From: Crocodylus rhombifer
Lineage: Eukaryota; Chordata; Crocodylia; Crocodylidae
Assembly (NCBI GenBank): GCA_038503035.1
Contig: JAVSML010001088.1
Span: 1 to 64,000 of the forward strand
DNA: 64,000 nt
Reading direction: 5' to 3'
The notes under the pieces were generated by a model, which saw nothing but the letters and a program-made list of their open reading frames with translations, had not been told where the DNA came from and made no database searches. Within the stretch, counting starts at the first letter, position 1; each line of letters begins with the position of its first letter. Of this stretch, positions 43,531 through 56,943 are shown in pieces. A program made the position numbers and the translations under genes.

Positions 43531-45072
43531 AAGGGTTGGGTGATGGGGAAAAAGGGGATATCTTTTCCTTTGGCAGCTCCATCAGTTTAGTCTTTCATTT
43601 CCTTAGCTTTTATTACAAGTGCCTAAAAATGAAATGTTGAAACAGCTTATTTCAACACTTCAGAAACATTTTGTCATTCTTGTTTCAGTTAAAACTATTC
43701 ATGAATAGTTTTGGCCACCCTGAAGTTGCAAGCTTTAGTGAATAAGTATTTCAACAAACATCTTTGGCCCCTAAACAAGCTGCAATTTCAGTAGGCATGA
43801 AACACATGGAAAAAACCCTGGGGAATTGCTGACTTAAGTTGAGCCACAGAATTTATAGAGACACCTATACTTGTTCACCATAGTTAAATGATAGCACTTG
43901 AACAGCTTTCAGATCTTTTGCAAAACAAAATATTTGGTGTATTGACACCTGTATTTTGGAATTATTTTGGTGTTCCCAAATCCTCATTTTTTTTGGCCAA
44001 AAACAGTTTTGTGCACAAACTTATCCCAGCTCTGCCTCCTCACTGAGTGAGGTTCTCATGTTGTATAAACTCCAACTAGTGTATTTCTGTACAGATTTTA
44101 CACTGTTGGCAAGTGTACTTCTGTACAGATTTTATAGATCTACTTATTTAGATATGTGTCATTTATTAGGATTAATGTTTGGTTTATTAAGGTATCAAGA
44201 CATGTAATAAGGAATGCCATTACTTTACCTGTCTGTTCTTTTTTATTACTTAGGAGGTATTTCTGTTCTAAAATCAGACAGCTGTCATCATTATATGTGC
44301 TACATGCATCTCTTCTTTAAAAAAATAGATTGTCTCGTCTCATACATCACAAATATTTAAGACGTGTACAAAAAAACTAAAATATTGAAATGTGTCATTA
44401 TGTCCTTTACAAATAATTTCTTATGAAGCAAAAACATACGGTCTTCAGGTCTCCTGCTGAAACTGATAACAAGTGCCCTGTGATCAGGTATTTTGTAACA
44501 TAAACTTACTTGTACAAGAATGTGTTAGTTTTCCATAATTTATTTTGTATGCTTGGTGGAGGGAAATGAAAGCGAATAGGACATTATCAATACCTCTTGA
44601 ACAAATTGGCCAAAGTAGCTACTTGAACAAAGTAGCTACTTGTGCATGCAGTTTTAACTATTTTGTATACAGAAAGCAAAATAAACAGAGAAAAGAGCTA
44701 GTCTAGGCACTACAAGTAGCACTGATACACATGTCTGACACTGAGGTGATCACTTAGTGATTGTCTGGACAGTTGAAAGATTTAACAAAGGTAATTGCAT
44801 GAATTTTTTTTAGGCATTAGGCCCCCAATTAAGCCAATTGTTTGAGCACTTGCTTAATGTTTAGCATGTTCATACTCCTATGTTTTTAATATTGCTGAAG
44901 TATGTTAGGGTGCCTAGGCAGAAAGAAATCAAAGCTTCTTAAATAGCCATATGTCCAAATATAGAACATACTCTATAGTATTTATGGGCAAAATCCTTAC
45001 AAACTTTAGAAAAAAACTGTTCTTCATGGATTTATAAAAAAATAATTTGGCTAAACAATCTGCCTTTTCACT
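43531..45072. other. AT-rich DNA, no gene seen
   Basis: A 20-bp direct repeat (AGTGTACTTCTGTACAGATT compared with AGTGTATTTCTGTACAGATT) near 44076-44133. Nothing else supported. Confidence 0.45.
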
Positions 45073-45790
45073 GAATCATAGAAAAGTAGGGCTGGAAGGG
45101 ACCTCCTGAGAGCATGTCGTCCGTCTCCCTGTCTGAGGAAGGGTTATCCCTGTCCAAACCATGCCATACAAATCCTTGTCTAACCTATTACTAAAATTAC
45201 ACAAATCAACCGTGCCACATAACTGCAAGGCATAGAACCCCCATGTGCCACAGCTAAAACTGGTGACAGTGAAGGTCAGTGTCCTGCTCCTGCAAGTTTT
45301 GATAAAATACTTTGGAGAGATCCAGGAAACAGGGCCACACATCCCATTGCAGAGGAAGATAAAACCTTCTACTGTCTTTATCAATCTGTCCATAAGGTAA
45401 TTTTTTTTCCTGATCCCAAATGTCTGACCCAAAGCAGAGGGGCAAGATTCTCTAGTGCAGAACCAACCCTCAGGGTTTAGTCCCAGCATTCGAAATCCTC
45501 AGCCTTGGCTGCAGCCAGTAACCAATGCTTCTGAGGACAAAAAATCCTCCTCCCCCCTCCCACACCTCTAGCAACAGGAGAGAGAAAAAATTCCTTCTCA
45601 TCCCTACATGGCAACCAGAAAAGCCCAGAAGCGTGGGAAGTGCCAACCATCCTCTATTTTGCTCTGCAACCTGTGGACAACTAGCATAACTCCACACATT
45701 ACCACATCTAACTGGATAGCCAGGACTTCCCTTCTGTATCCCATCCATAATCTTATCAAGCTCCATTAATCTGTTTTGATCCACAATATT
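45073..45790 (-). mobile_element. CR1-like LINE 3' untranslated region
   Basis: The tip TGAATCATAGAAAAGTAGGG then CTGGAAGGGACCTCC is at about 45073, minus orientation. Beyond it come blocks typical of a reptile CR1 3' UTR: CCTTGTCTAACC..TTACTAAAA, TTTTTTCCTGATCCCAAATG, AATTCCTTCTCATCCCTACATGGCAACC. No ORF2 text is readable, so the copy is 3'-UTR only or has an unusually long UTR. Confidence 0.65.
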
Positions 45791-47051
45791 TTATAATTTA
45801 GATTCACAATCTAAAAGATCACAGTGAATATTTTGAAAAAAGTAGTCTTACTTTTTTATTCTATACCAGAAACCTTTCACACCTGTATGCTCTACACAAT
45901 CTTTGTGATCTTATCCACTAAGATCACAAAGCACAAGTCATGGTTGATGGGCCATAGATAATCTTGCCTAGCTATTATAAGTCAAATATATCTTCTTCAG
46001 CATTTCTCAGAAATTCTAATGAAATGCTTTTTTATTAGAAAACACCAGGTTGCCAAAATTGAAACGGTTCACTTGCGTGATTTGGTTTCAAAACAATTCC
46101 ACCAAAGCATTTTTGGTTTTGAAGGCTGTTTGGAAACCCAGCCTTCCAGGGTTCATGGCTCATACTACAAGGGGTACCTCAGGGCTAGTAAGAGGTGTCC
46201 AGAATTTGCAGCTCTAGGTCAGGCCTGTCATTCTGATTACATCAAAGCTGAGAACCCCAGGACTTCTATACTCCCTTGCTGTAAGCCTGGAAAATCAAGA
46301 GTCAAGGCTGTAGCTGGAGCATTCCTAGATATATCTGTACTGTGCCCCTGGCACACATTGCCTGTCCAAACTTGCTTGAAAGCATCCCTTGAAATGCAGA
46401 AGTGAAGCTGCCCTTTGATACTCCTTTGGATATTCTCAAGACCCCTTTCTGGCATAGTTGAGAGCTTCTGCAGAGCATTATCACTGAATTTTGGGGTTTG
46501 GTGCACATGAGCAAGATGGATAGAGACAAACATGTTCAAGGATGTTCTCCTTTGGGAGCAGCATGATATTAGGTGTAGACATAGCTTCAAGATCTGGGCT
46601 CCTGACTCTGGAACAGGGACCCAGAAAACCGCTAAAGCCCCTGGTTGTAGTGGGTCAGCTGGTTTCTCTATTTTGTGTCAGAGAAACTGAATGGAAATGT
46701 TTTGATTTTTCTGATTTAAAATATTTCTAATTTCCATGTTGTAAGATATTTTAAAAATGATGGCTTTATTCTGAGTCAAATTATTGTTCTAAGTTTTGTT
46801 AAATTCTAATCTTATTTCTCTATACATATCAGACTCAAACATCTCCTATGTTGCTCTGCACTAAGGTCAAGACACTTAAAGATAAGCTGCATATACAGTT
46901 CAGAAACAACACTTTTCCTTAAATGCATTAAGTCGCAAGGAGCCCAAAAATTCAAACCATCCCATGAAGAATCTCTACATAGCCCTTCCTTCATTGACCT
47001 TCCCATTTTGAATAAGAGACAACCCCTTCTCATCACAAACCACATGTCCAC
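45791..47051. other. No gene seen
   Basis: Frames here are not bounded by splice signals and resemble no family I know. Confidence 0.4.
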
Positions 47052-47124
47052 CTGTACTCAGTTGCCTGTTTTTCATGTATTCGATCATGTTCCAGGGTAT
47101 CGTATTCATCCAGGCCGAAGAATT
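47052..47124 (-). CDS. Weak candidate coding exon, unidentified
   Basis: On the minus strand a long pyrimidine tract (TTCTCTTTTCACTCCCTTCT, ending GTCTTCTGCAG at 47132) is followed within 8 bp by an open frame reading FFGLDEYDTLEHDRIHEKQA and then TEYR. The frame can only be entered through a second AG at 47125-47126, because the first would start with TGA. A possible donor (CAG then GTGGAC) lies at 47051. The protein text looks natural, rich in charged residues, but is short, and 24 open codons can occur by chance. If real it would be an internal exon of a large minus-strand gene. I do not recognise it. Confidence 0.25.
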
Positions 47125-47131
47125 CTATTCA

Positions 47132-48174
47132 CTGCAGAAGACAGAAGGGAGTGAAAAGAGAACGTATCTGTAGTACAAAGAATGTCAACATTTTCTGATG
47201 TTCTAGTTAATATGCTATAAGCATATCCCTGTTAGATGAATGGGAATTGGTCATTTGATAAAGAGTTAAGGTTGTTCTTGTAATATAAAATACAGTGTAT
47301 GTGTAATTAGAGATTTTATGAGTGCACACATGTATTTGAATAGTATTGTGACCATAATGCATGCTATATTCATTGTATTGATGCTTCCTATGCTTGCATA
47401 AATATTTTAGTAGAAAAATCACAGTTTAAGTTGTTGTGGCAGCAGTTGTACATTAAACACAGAGTTGTAATTCTAGCATTAAATGAGAAAACTTGTGTTG
47501 ATTTTTAAAGCTAAAGGATGAAACAATCAAAATAGAGGAATTTTCTGGCATGTAATTACTGAGGTATGAAGCTTCTGTTTTATTTTCAAAGAGACTAAAT
47601 ATACAAAACTTTTTCCCCATTGTGTTTTCTTCTCAAAACCTAAAAAATATGGCATCATAACTCTAAATTGTTACTATAATTCACTCTGGGTTATAATGTA
47701 CCAACACTGACTAGCATGTTAGCTGAAGAACATTGATGTCTGCATCCAGCAGGAGAATTAGTTTGCCAAGAGAAAAAAAACACTTTGTTTTATTTTAGCA
47801 GAGTGGGTTTGATTGTATACTGAAGATAGCTCTTCAGTGGGTGGGGGAAAATATGAATTGGCATAAACCACTTTCTCCAAGCCCCTCAAAAAAAGTTAGG
47901 TAAAAATTATATTACAGCAGAGTTCTTGCTTTCGTTATGTAATAGTGAGCAAAGAAGGTGTCAGTAGATGGTGCTGAAGAGTATGTGGCATAGTTCCTGA
48001 GTTTTGTAGGCGTAATAAAACTTGTCACCGTGCACTACAAATGATTTCCTCTATACAGCTACTTGCATTGGATTTGAGCAACAGTGCTTCCATATGTTTG
48101 TTTATGTATCTGAGGGACTAGATTTGATTCCAAAAAATACAGTACTTTTTGTTAAATATTCTGATTGTATTTAG
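47132..48174. other. AT-rich DNA, no gene seen
   Basis: Apart from the pyrimidine tract upstream of the candidate exon, nothing is supported. Confidence 0.45.
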
Positions 48175-48300
48175 ATTTTAAGATCGCAAAGGAGGGACCA
48201 TTTTTTATTCCAGCTCTGCATAGTACCTGTCAAGATGGGGCCCTCATGCCTTAATTTGGCTCTAAAAATATTACCACAATGAGAATAATAAAAAAAATGT
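48175..48300 (+). repeat. MIR/L2-like 3'-end remnant
   Basis: GATCGCAAAGGAGGGACCAT..AGCTCTGCATAGTACCTGTC..GATGGGGCCCTCATG..AATAATAAAAA follows the order of an old amniote SINE/L2 3' end (GGGCAGGGACC.., GCACCTAGCACAATGGGG..). The reverse orientation of the same family is at 62650-62760. Confidence 0.5.
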
Positions 48301-48689
48301 CATTAATTCTAAACAGCTGTACCATATTAAGTTCAATAAAATGGGAAATATTTTGACCTGAAGAAAACTGGTACTGTGAGGAGGTAGTATAATTAGCTAT
48401 TTTTCCTTCCTAAGTCAAGGCCTCATATTGTTCCTGTTTAGTGTAGCTTCAAAGGTGAGAGCCTGATTGAAACAATGGTTGGTCACTGCTAGCAAATTGG
48501 GTTAAGCACTGCTAAGCACCTATATAGCACAGCTATTGATTATTGAAGAGTAACATTGATTTATTGCGAATGATGTTTTGAAGTCCATAAGAGCATTAGG
48601 AAACAGAGCATATATACATATACTCAGTGAAAAAGCACAGCATTCATATACATTTTTTTGTATCGATTGTGTCTCCTTCAATTTGTTGG

Positions 48690-48795
48690 GACATGGGAGG
48701 CACAGGTTCAAACCCCCTCTGGGTGACAGTGGGATAAAACCCGGGTATCTGAGTTTCTGGGAAAATTCCCTAATCGCTAGATTTTTTGGTAGTAA
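48690..48795. repeat. Head-to-head tRNA-like modules
   Basis: Plus strand GGGAGGCACAGGTTCAAACC has a B-box (GGTTCAAACC). Minus strand GCGATTAGGGAATTTTCCCA..CTCAGATACCCGGGTTTTAT has A- and B-box-like parts. The two face each other, as at 34.7 kb. Confidence 0.45.
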
Positions 48796-49299
48796 GGTGT
48801 GGGGAACCTCCTACTTCACCCTTGTTTTACTTTTGGTAGGCAGAAACATGGCAAGTTGTGGGTGACCAAGGCACCACCCCAAGAAGCCCACTTAGAGGGG
48901 ATACAGAAACAGTATCTGCTGCAGCTGGAGACCCCTGTCACTGACATCCAAGCCACAAACCATGGCTGTTATACCTCTGCTGGTAGGCATAGGGGTACCT
49001 AGTTGATCTTATTCTACCACAGGTGGAAATAAAATCCCAACTGCCAAACGCCAAAAGTTACATGGCTACATAAATGCTACTTACAATTGTGTCACGCATT
49101 CAACTGAACACTTACTGGGTGTAGTTAAAACTGAAGCACCCACAGGTCCAAGCAGTTTAGCACATGTTAAGTGTCCTCTTAACATCACGAAGTTGCTCCC
49201 TTTCAGGCATGGCTTATCTCCTTAACATGTCCTAACTTTACTAGGTCACTATAACCCATTGATTTGCAACTGTTGCAAGTCAACATTGCTAAGCACAGA

Positions 49300-49545
49300 C
49301 AGTCAAAAAGCCAGGGGCTGAACTGATTCAATTTTTAGGTTTCTCTGAGCTACATAGATTGAAGCAAACTGAAGTTAACTAAATCAGTTAAGTTTGATAC
49401 TACATATGTCCAGGTCTATCTTAAACTGGTTTTGGCTGTTTTGAAATTGGTTTATATGCATTGGACTGCTCTTCTGTCACAGGTTTAAACAAGTTTCCAA
49501 TTACTAAAACTGGTTTATGTGTAATGTCTGTCCCTAATACATGTG
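49300..49545. repeat. Candidate non-autonomous element
   Basis: The right part read on the minus strand begins GGGACAGACATTACACATAA then ACCAGTTTTAGT, and internal AAACTGGTTT blocks recur three times (about 49426, 49447, 49508) in direct or near-direct form. No clear left terminus. Confidence 0.3.
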
Positions 49546-52500
49546 ATACCACCCTAACACCTACTAACTTTTAAACATGACAACATCCCCAAAATTTGCA
49601 ACTGTTGAAAGTAGATGTTTGACAAGGCTCTTACATACATAAAGGTGAACCAGGTTTTAGTCCTTACTGAACATTCATTTTAACCACAAGCAGTAACTGA
49701 GCCTTTATCATCTGTTTTGATTTAAGTTATGAATTTCTACAATTCAAGACAGTCTATAGGTCAGTAAGCATTAGGATCAAAACCTCCTTTTCTTCTTCCT
49801 TCTCATAAACAAGCTGTTGTTTGCTGCAGAATGTTATCCTGATATTTATATGAGTTTCAAACCTGTATGATCATGAACCAACACATTGCTTGACTATAAC
49901 TGTCCTATAATTTTCTTATGACTTGCTATGGCTGTTGGCTTTAAATGAATGATAAGAAGTTCTGCAGAGTGAATGCTTACTGTCTGTCTGAGTCTGATTA
50001 ACTGTGATCTCATGATTGAACCATAAATAAAGTTTTCTTTTTAGGCCAGTTCTTATACTTACTGTACTTATATTGAATGGCACTTTATTCTGTATGGAGT
50101 CCTGTGGAATTCAATGGATAAAGGCCTAACCAATGTGAGTAGAAGTCACAGAATCGTACCCTGTGCTTAATCATAAGTACTGAAAGTCCTTAAATAACTG
50201 AGGTTAAGTGCTCTTGTAAGTGCTTCTGTCTACCAGGTTTGAAATGCTTCTTTCAATGTCTTCTGTATAATATGCCTGTGCCAGAAACCAGTTATTCTGG
50301 CAGACCTCCAAGTTGTGTCTTTTAGGCATAATCCCATGTTGGCAGTGATATGAAGGTGGATCTGCCCTCTCAGTAGGCTGGTGTACATTGTGCTTAAAAC
50401 AGGTCCACACCTCCAGGAATTCTGGGAAGCTCTCTATTCTATGCTAGAAGTGGAAATTAAGCTGCACAAATCATCAACAATTGTCACTCAACCTCATTTT
50501 GAAAACTTTGATTCCACCTTAGCATGCTACTATAATTGTCTGGCTGCAGCATGGTAAAGGCCACATTCTGCCATCAAGTCCTCATATGACCATTTTATAT
50601 TCAGTGAGGCTACATGTACACTAAAGGTAGAACTTGGAGTACTAATTATCATCTGGAAATGTTATACTTTTCTTGGTAGCAGGAGGTTCATCAACATGAC
50701 GAAGCAGAATAAATACAGAAATTCTAAATGGTCTTACATTTTCTGATAATCATGGTGCTTAATTCTTTGGATATGCTGTATGTATTTTATTCTGCAATTT
50801 TTGTGTAATTTGCATTGAAGCCAATGAGACTATTGAGTAAGTGGAGTTTGAAAAAGTCAGCCAGAAACATGCATTATCAAACTTCCTCCAGCAGGAAAAA
50901 ACCTTACAATTACCTCTTCTTACAGTAACTTCTAAATCTTCCACTATCCCCAAGTGTGGATTTCTGTTTTTAGAACATTTTTTGCCCATGTTCTGAGATT
51001 ATATATTTTTTCCATTAAAATGTAGTTCCCCTCAAGAAAATCAGTATAAATTATGATAGGCATGACATCTGATTTAAATATGTAGCAGCTACTTAACTAT
51101 TCATGTTTATTAGCAAGATAGAAATTCTGGCTCAGTTACTGAGCTGCTATAAATCACTGTAGCCCTTGACTTCAGTGAAACACTGCCAGTTTACACCAGA
51201 TGAAAAGCTGGTCCTCTTAAGCAGTTTGTAACATAATATAAACTATCCTAGAATTCTAGAGAGTGCTTTTGGTGAAGGACTGGGTCAAAAGCTTGGTTAT
51301 AGTCTAGATTCATTTTTTGTACGTCGGATATTCAGTTATAAAGCTAGAACTAAGGGCGTTCTTCATATTGCCACACTAACATTAAAGTGTGGATAAACAT
51401 TACTGCTTGTTTAGATAGCATGAATATAATTACTGGGTGTTGGACAATAAGAAATGTAGATCGTTTAAGTGGCTCCCTTCTAGCTGGATCTGTTGATTTT
51501 GTTTTGTCAATGATTGCTTTCATTAGGAGACACGAAGGTTAGCCTTTTTCACTTGAAATAGTGGTAACAGTTTACACCCTTCTGCCACAGTAAAGATAGA
51601 ATGAAAAGAATCTGTCCTTCAGTCTGTTTGTGGTATAGTAAAAAAGTATAAACACTGAATTCCTGAGCTTGCTGTGAGATGGAAGGTCATTAACAGGGCA
51701 CTTGAGCAGATTGGAATTACAGTCAATTGAGACGCTGAAACATCCTAAATGGACTAATGCAGCAACTAAGTGCTTCTTAAATTCCAGAACTTTTACTTGA
51801 GCACAGCATTCATGACTAAAGTGAATTTCCATTTCCCTTAGTAAATGCTGTTTTTATATAGTTGAGGAGGCAACATAGAAACAAACTGTTGTGTTTGCAC
51901 TAACCCCACAGCAACACTAAACTAATTTGTTAAGTTATAAATGTGAAATTGGATTCTCAGTTAATTATATATAGTTGCAGATGGAAATTAATAGAAATGA
52001 TTGGGTTTTTTTGTTTGTTTGTATCAATTGTATGTATACCTAGCCTGGTAGTAAAGCCCCTGTCAGATTACTTTGTTTTGTCTTTTGCGCTTTTGAACAC
52101 CCCGAATTGTACTGGAGCCCACTTGATTTAACATCACAGGAATGATAGACAAGGTTTCATTTCAGCCTTAGGAATTCTGGTATTCGTCTTCTTTTTAAAA
52201 AATAACCCAACCAACCAACAAATGTTACTGTATATCATTGTTTTAGTCCTACACTGTGGCACTGAAACACAGCCCAGCTTTTGGAGGACAGCGTAGATTT
52301 TTTTGCACAAGGAAATTCTTGCAGTGCTTTACCAGATGCTGAACAAGAATTTTGTTTAAAAGAAAAATCTAGAAAAATTAGTTTTTGTAAACCAAGAATT
52401 GCCTGCTAAGACTGAACATATTCAGTTTGAAGAAACATCTGTAGCTTCAGTGTCTGGAGGCCCTGGAGAAGAAACAAGACAGAAAAGAAAATCCAGTTTC

Positions 52501-52765
52501 ATATAGAAAGGGGAAAACCAAAAGTGCCATTTCTATAAGAGTCTATGAATGGGCATGGCCAAATGCCCAGTACAATAATGCAGTAGGAGAGGAGTCAAAA
52601 TGCTGGGCTTCTTAGTTTTACAGCTGCATTTTAAACTAGTTATCCTCTATAGAATAAGTTTTTTCATTAAAATCATTTTAAGTCTTAATAATTTACACAG
52701 ATCTGACTATGTAATTGTTTTAAATTCTCTTTTGGATTTAGGAATCAGGCAATAAGATGCTTATG
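49546..52765. other. AT-rich DNA, no gene seen
   Basis: A short old repeat-like stretch at about 51163-51222 (TTGACTTCAGTGAAACACTG then CCAGTTTACACCAGATGAAA) resembles a common amniote interspersed repeat. No coding exon found. Confidence 0.45.
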
Positions 52766-53470
52766 GCTAGGTATGGATGTTACACTTATCATCCATTAAG
52801 CATGTAGAAAGCACTTTACAGTTGCAACAGAACAGAAGTTCACGGCACATGAAGCACTTTAAAAATGGCGGATCCTGCTTTAAGTTAACCCTGGATGGAT
52901 GGGGTATCAGACTAAAGCACATTAGGTTAGAATGCTTTATCAAAATCTGTACCAAATCCCACCATGAGTCCAGGTAGATTACATTCCCAAGCATCCCAGG
53001 GCCCCTCGTGGGGTAGTGTCCTAGCCATGGCCAGTGCTTGTCTGCTCCTGGTGAGCATGGGGTCAGCTTCACCCCTGGGCTGTCACAGATTGGAGCTCCT
53101 GGCTGTCAAGAGGTTGTGGGGAGGAGCCCCACTTCTACGAAGACCCAGCCTGGCCCCTCCCAAGACCTGACCCAACAATCTGGTAGGGGGTGTATGGCAA
53201 GGGGATCCCTTCTCCCTTCCCTCTAGCTACTGTTGACAGTCACGAGCTGGTGGGGAGGGAGAGGGTGGAGCTGGGAAGAGGGATCAGTCTGGCAGCTGCC
53301 TAGGAGGTATGTGGGAGCACCTCCAGCCTGCTGGCCTCGGCCAGTGTGGGCAGGCTCCAAGCCCCCTCCACCTAACAGCAAATGTCTGTTCAGTTCACTC
53401 CTGCTCTAACTTAAAGTGCTTTAAGTAAAGCACAATAGAGCACTTCCACTATGGGGTTTCTGAATGTCTC
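52766..53470. other. GC-rich island in AT-rich DNA, possibly a MITE
   Basis: About 450 bp of GC-rich sequence (53000-53360) lies between AAGCACTTTAAAAATGG near 52849 and CTTAAAGTGCTTTAAG near 53411, which form a short inverted match. Possibly a non-autonomous transposon with a GC-rich core. No frame of interest. Confidence 0.3.
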
Positions 53471-53663
53471 TGCTTAACCTATAAGCCATGTATTATGAGG
53501 ACATCTACCTTTGTGTTCCTTAGCCTAAGGGATTTAGAAGGGACATAAAGTCTCATGTTTCAAGAGTCATCCCCAAAGCTCTGAACTAACCAAGCACTCC
53601 CATATGTGATTCATCAGAGCTAATGTAGAGGCCCTGGGGCAGTTATGTGCCTCAGTGAATAGA

Positions 53664-53973
53664 GTCATAGATTTCATAGATTTCATAGACATTAGGGCTG
53701 GAAGGGACCTCGGGAGATCATCGAGTCCAGCCCCCTGCCCAAAGGGCAGGAAGTCAGCTGGGGTCATAGGATCCCAGCAAGATAAGCATCCAATTTACTC
53801 TTCAAGGTGTTCAATGTAGGTGCTTGAACCACCTCTGCTGGCAGACTGTTCCAGACCTTGGGGGCTCGGACAGTAAAGAAATTCTTCCTTATGTCCAGCC
53901 TGAAATGGTCTTGCAGGAGTTTGTGACCGTTCGACCTCGTCATCCCTTGGGGCACTCTGGTGAACAGACGTTC
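53664..53973 (-). mobile_element. CR1 3' end, young subfamily
   Basis: The tip GTCATAGATTTCATAGATTT is at 53664. The last part of ORF2 is open on the minus strand, 53764-53955 (PQGMTRSNGHKLLQDHFRLD then IRKNFFTVRAPKVWNSLPAE). Nearly identical to 58367-58674 in the opposite orientation. 5'-truncated at 53973. Confidence 0.95.
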
Positions 53974-56943
53974 ACATAAGTCACATAAGGAAGTCCAAAT
54001 TCACAGGTTGATTCTGTATATTGCACTAACCTGTGCTAAGTCAAGGCCAGGATAATCAATGCGCAGAAACAACAAAGCCTTCTATAGTTCACAGATCCCT
54101 TCCCTTTCCTTCAGATACACATTGTAGTGTCACGTAGACTTAAGTCAGCATGGGTGTGAACAAGCGTTCATTTTTAAGCTGCCTAAATCTAGACCAAGAA
54201 TGGTGCATACAGCCATTTGCTACTTCTGGGAGCAGCAAAGGCAGCCTGAGGTAAGTAACTTGGTATGGGAGGGTGAGGGGGAGGTGAGGTGCTGATCTAA
54301 ATGTACCTCCTGAGATGCACTAAATGGGTTATGATCTTTCTTGGCCGATTTACACACTCCAAATGCCTGCATAAGTAGACTGTTAGGTGTCTCTAAATGT
54401 AATGTTTGTATGTACCCCATTTGTCCTTCTCCTTGGGGTAACACAGAACTGTGGAGAGTAATTCAATAGTAGCTTATTTTCAAACAATGACTAATTCATT
54501 GCAAGAAAAAAACATAGTAGGTAGGTAAATCAGTATTAGAACTACGCAAAATTAATATTGCTTCTTTCTGTGAAAATGAACAACAAAATGGCTTCTATTT
54601 TGCAACCTTCAATTTTTCCTTACTTTTAATAAAAAATGGCTATGTACATTTTATAGTATGAAAGCATCAATGTTCACTGGTTCATTTGAAATATAGAATC
54701 TATCTTTGCCTCTCTTCACTTCCAGATGGGTTTCTGAAGGGTTAAAAAAATATCTGCAATTCTGTGGAATAATCTGTGAATATGAGCCTGTTTTCAAATC
54801 AACAGCAATGTGCAGAACACTGAATTTTAAATCCTTTTGCATGCTCTTGAATGTCTTATTTCTGGCTCAACTGAATGAAGTGCTGACTATTTAGAGTCAA
54901 AACTGATCACTGAATCTGTGCCGACATATATTGTTGTTTATGGTCATTTAAAGAAAAGGTTGAGTGTCAAACTGCCACATTTGGGGAATGCAGTTGTAGT
55001 TAGATAGCTAGGTTCTATAGGTTCTGTAGAATGTATTTTTAATTGTACCTACATATGGCTGGTTGATTCTTCTCAAAATAGGGCCCCCTAGTCTGTATTT
55101 TTATTCTGTTCCGCAGAAGAGGAGGCAAGAAAAAGGAAGTATTCAGAAGTGGTAAAATATTAAACAATAATAGAAATCTTCTGAGCAGATAGTAGCATAA
55201 CTTAACTAATAAGAAAAAAAATTGATTGATATCTTACAAATAGTAACCTTTTTTGGTAGACTTCTACCAAAATCAACAGTCTAAATGAACTCAGTGTCTG
55301 AAAAAAGACACTGACTAATGAGGGTTCTGTTTTGGGAACATATGCCCCTGGATTTGCTTATTGTCAGCATTTTACATGTTGAATATTTGGTATCTAATCT
55401 TATATGGAGGTGTTCTCTGAACACATTGGATTACTTTCTTTATTACAGGGCTAGATTTATTTCTCAGAGGATCTAATTTCAACTATCACATAACATGCTA
55501 CTTATCTATTGATCCTTTGAACTTTGATGTCTCAGCATTTGTTCTTCCACTGTGGCTTTGTGACTGGTAGCTATTAGAGCTGTCACAGCATAGTTTGATT
55601 CTGATAACCATTTGGTGTTTTATATATTTAACAGATTATACTACTTAAGGTGACACTATGTTCAATTCCTATTTTTGTCCTATATTTTTAAAAATAATTA
55701 CAGGTACCAAATTTATGGTCCCAATTGTCTGTTGGTTTCAATTTAATTTTAACCTGAAAAACAGCTGTAGGATTTTGGCTCTAATTTCATTCTATTTCCT
55801 AAACACAAATATTTTCATTTTTAAAGCATTAAATCATGGACTTGTTTCTACTCCTATTCTACTCGTGGACTCTCTCCCTATAGTTGAATGGTGTAGGATC
55901 AAGTATCTAAGAACAATGCAATAACAAACAATCATGTGTACTTGATGGAAAAATATGTAAAAGAACATTTTAATAGTGAAGGCTGTGACCTATTAAAAAA
56001 TAAGATGCCAGAAAACAGTGCATTATTAGATATTATAGAGTGCTGATATCCTTACAACATTTCCAAATATAAAAAGATGCACCCCCGATTGTACTTTACT
56101 AATAATATTTTAAAAGGATTGTGTAAAATGTCTTAATAATTGGTCTCCCCCAAAAGGTTATTTATTAACTCAAAATCTCTATCACGGTTTTTTTTTTTCT
56201 GTGAACTGTAAGGCTGGTTGGAAAATGTAGGCAAGCATTTTCATCTGTTTCAATTTTAAATTAAAAATACAGGGTAGGTATTTTTGTAAGAACCTAGATC
56301 CATTTTTAGACAACTTCTACAGTTAACATTTCACATTTGATTTCTATGAACAGTCAAATACACTTATGTGTAATTTCTGCCCCTCTGATCCCTCCAAAAA
56401 AAAAAAGAATTTGTGCTCTATAGCTATGCTACTAAATAGAGATTATATCAAACTATTATACGGTATTACTATATTACTTATTTCTATAGATGTGATCTAT
56501 GGGAGGGAAGCAGCCACTTCAGAGACAGCTGTAGCTAGGATAGATGGCATTAGTAGAGCCAAATTACTAAGGATGAAATTCCAGAGCTTGTGCAAAGCAC
56601 ACTTGTCTCTTGCAGACTGTGGGTTGTAAATGGATCTCAGAGGAAGCCTGAGGGAAGTTCCATGGCTTGCTCCATGGAAATCAACCATTCTTTCCTCTCC
56701 TAGCAGAAAGATGGCTGTGTTTTCACTGCAAAAATATGGAATTTTGACAGTGGCACGACTAAAATGATTTCTCTAGAAACCATAAGTGGGTAATAGTTTA
56801 GTGAATTTTATCTACCCCCAGATTTGCTACCTTGTTCACCATACCCCAAAACAAATTTCAAATAAGCTAATTATTTAACATTGTTTCTTATATTTTATGA
56901 GATGTATTTCAGATTCTGGTTAATTCACCAGCTACTCGTTATT
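53974..56943. other. AT-rich DNA, no gene seen
   Basis: Only short AT-driven frames without splice context. Confidence 0.45.

Noticed and set aside
46019..46590. 128-codon plus-strand frame and 117-codon minus-strand frame
   Set aside because: They overlap on opposite strands, have no splice signals at their edges, and resemble no known protein.
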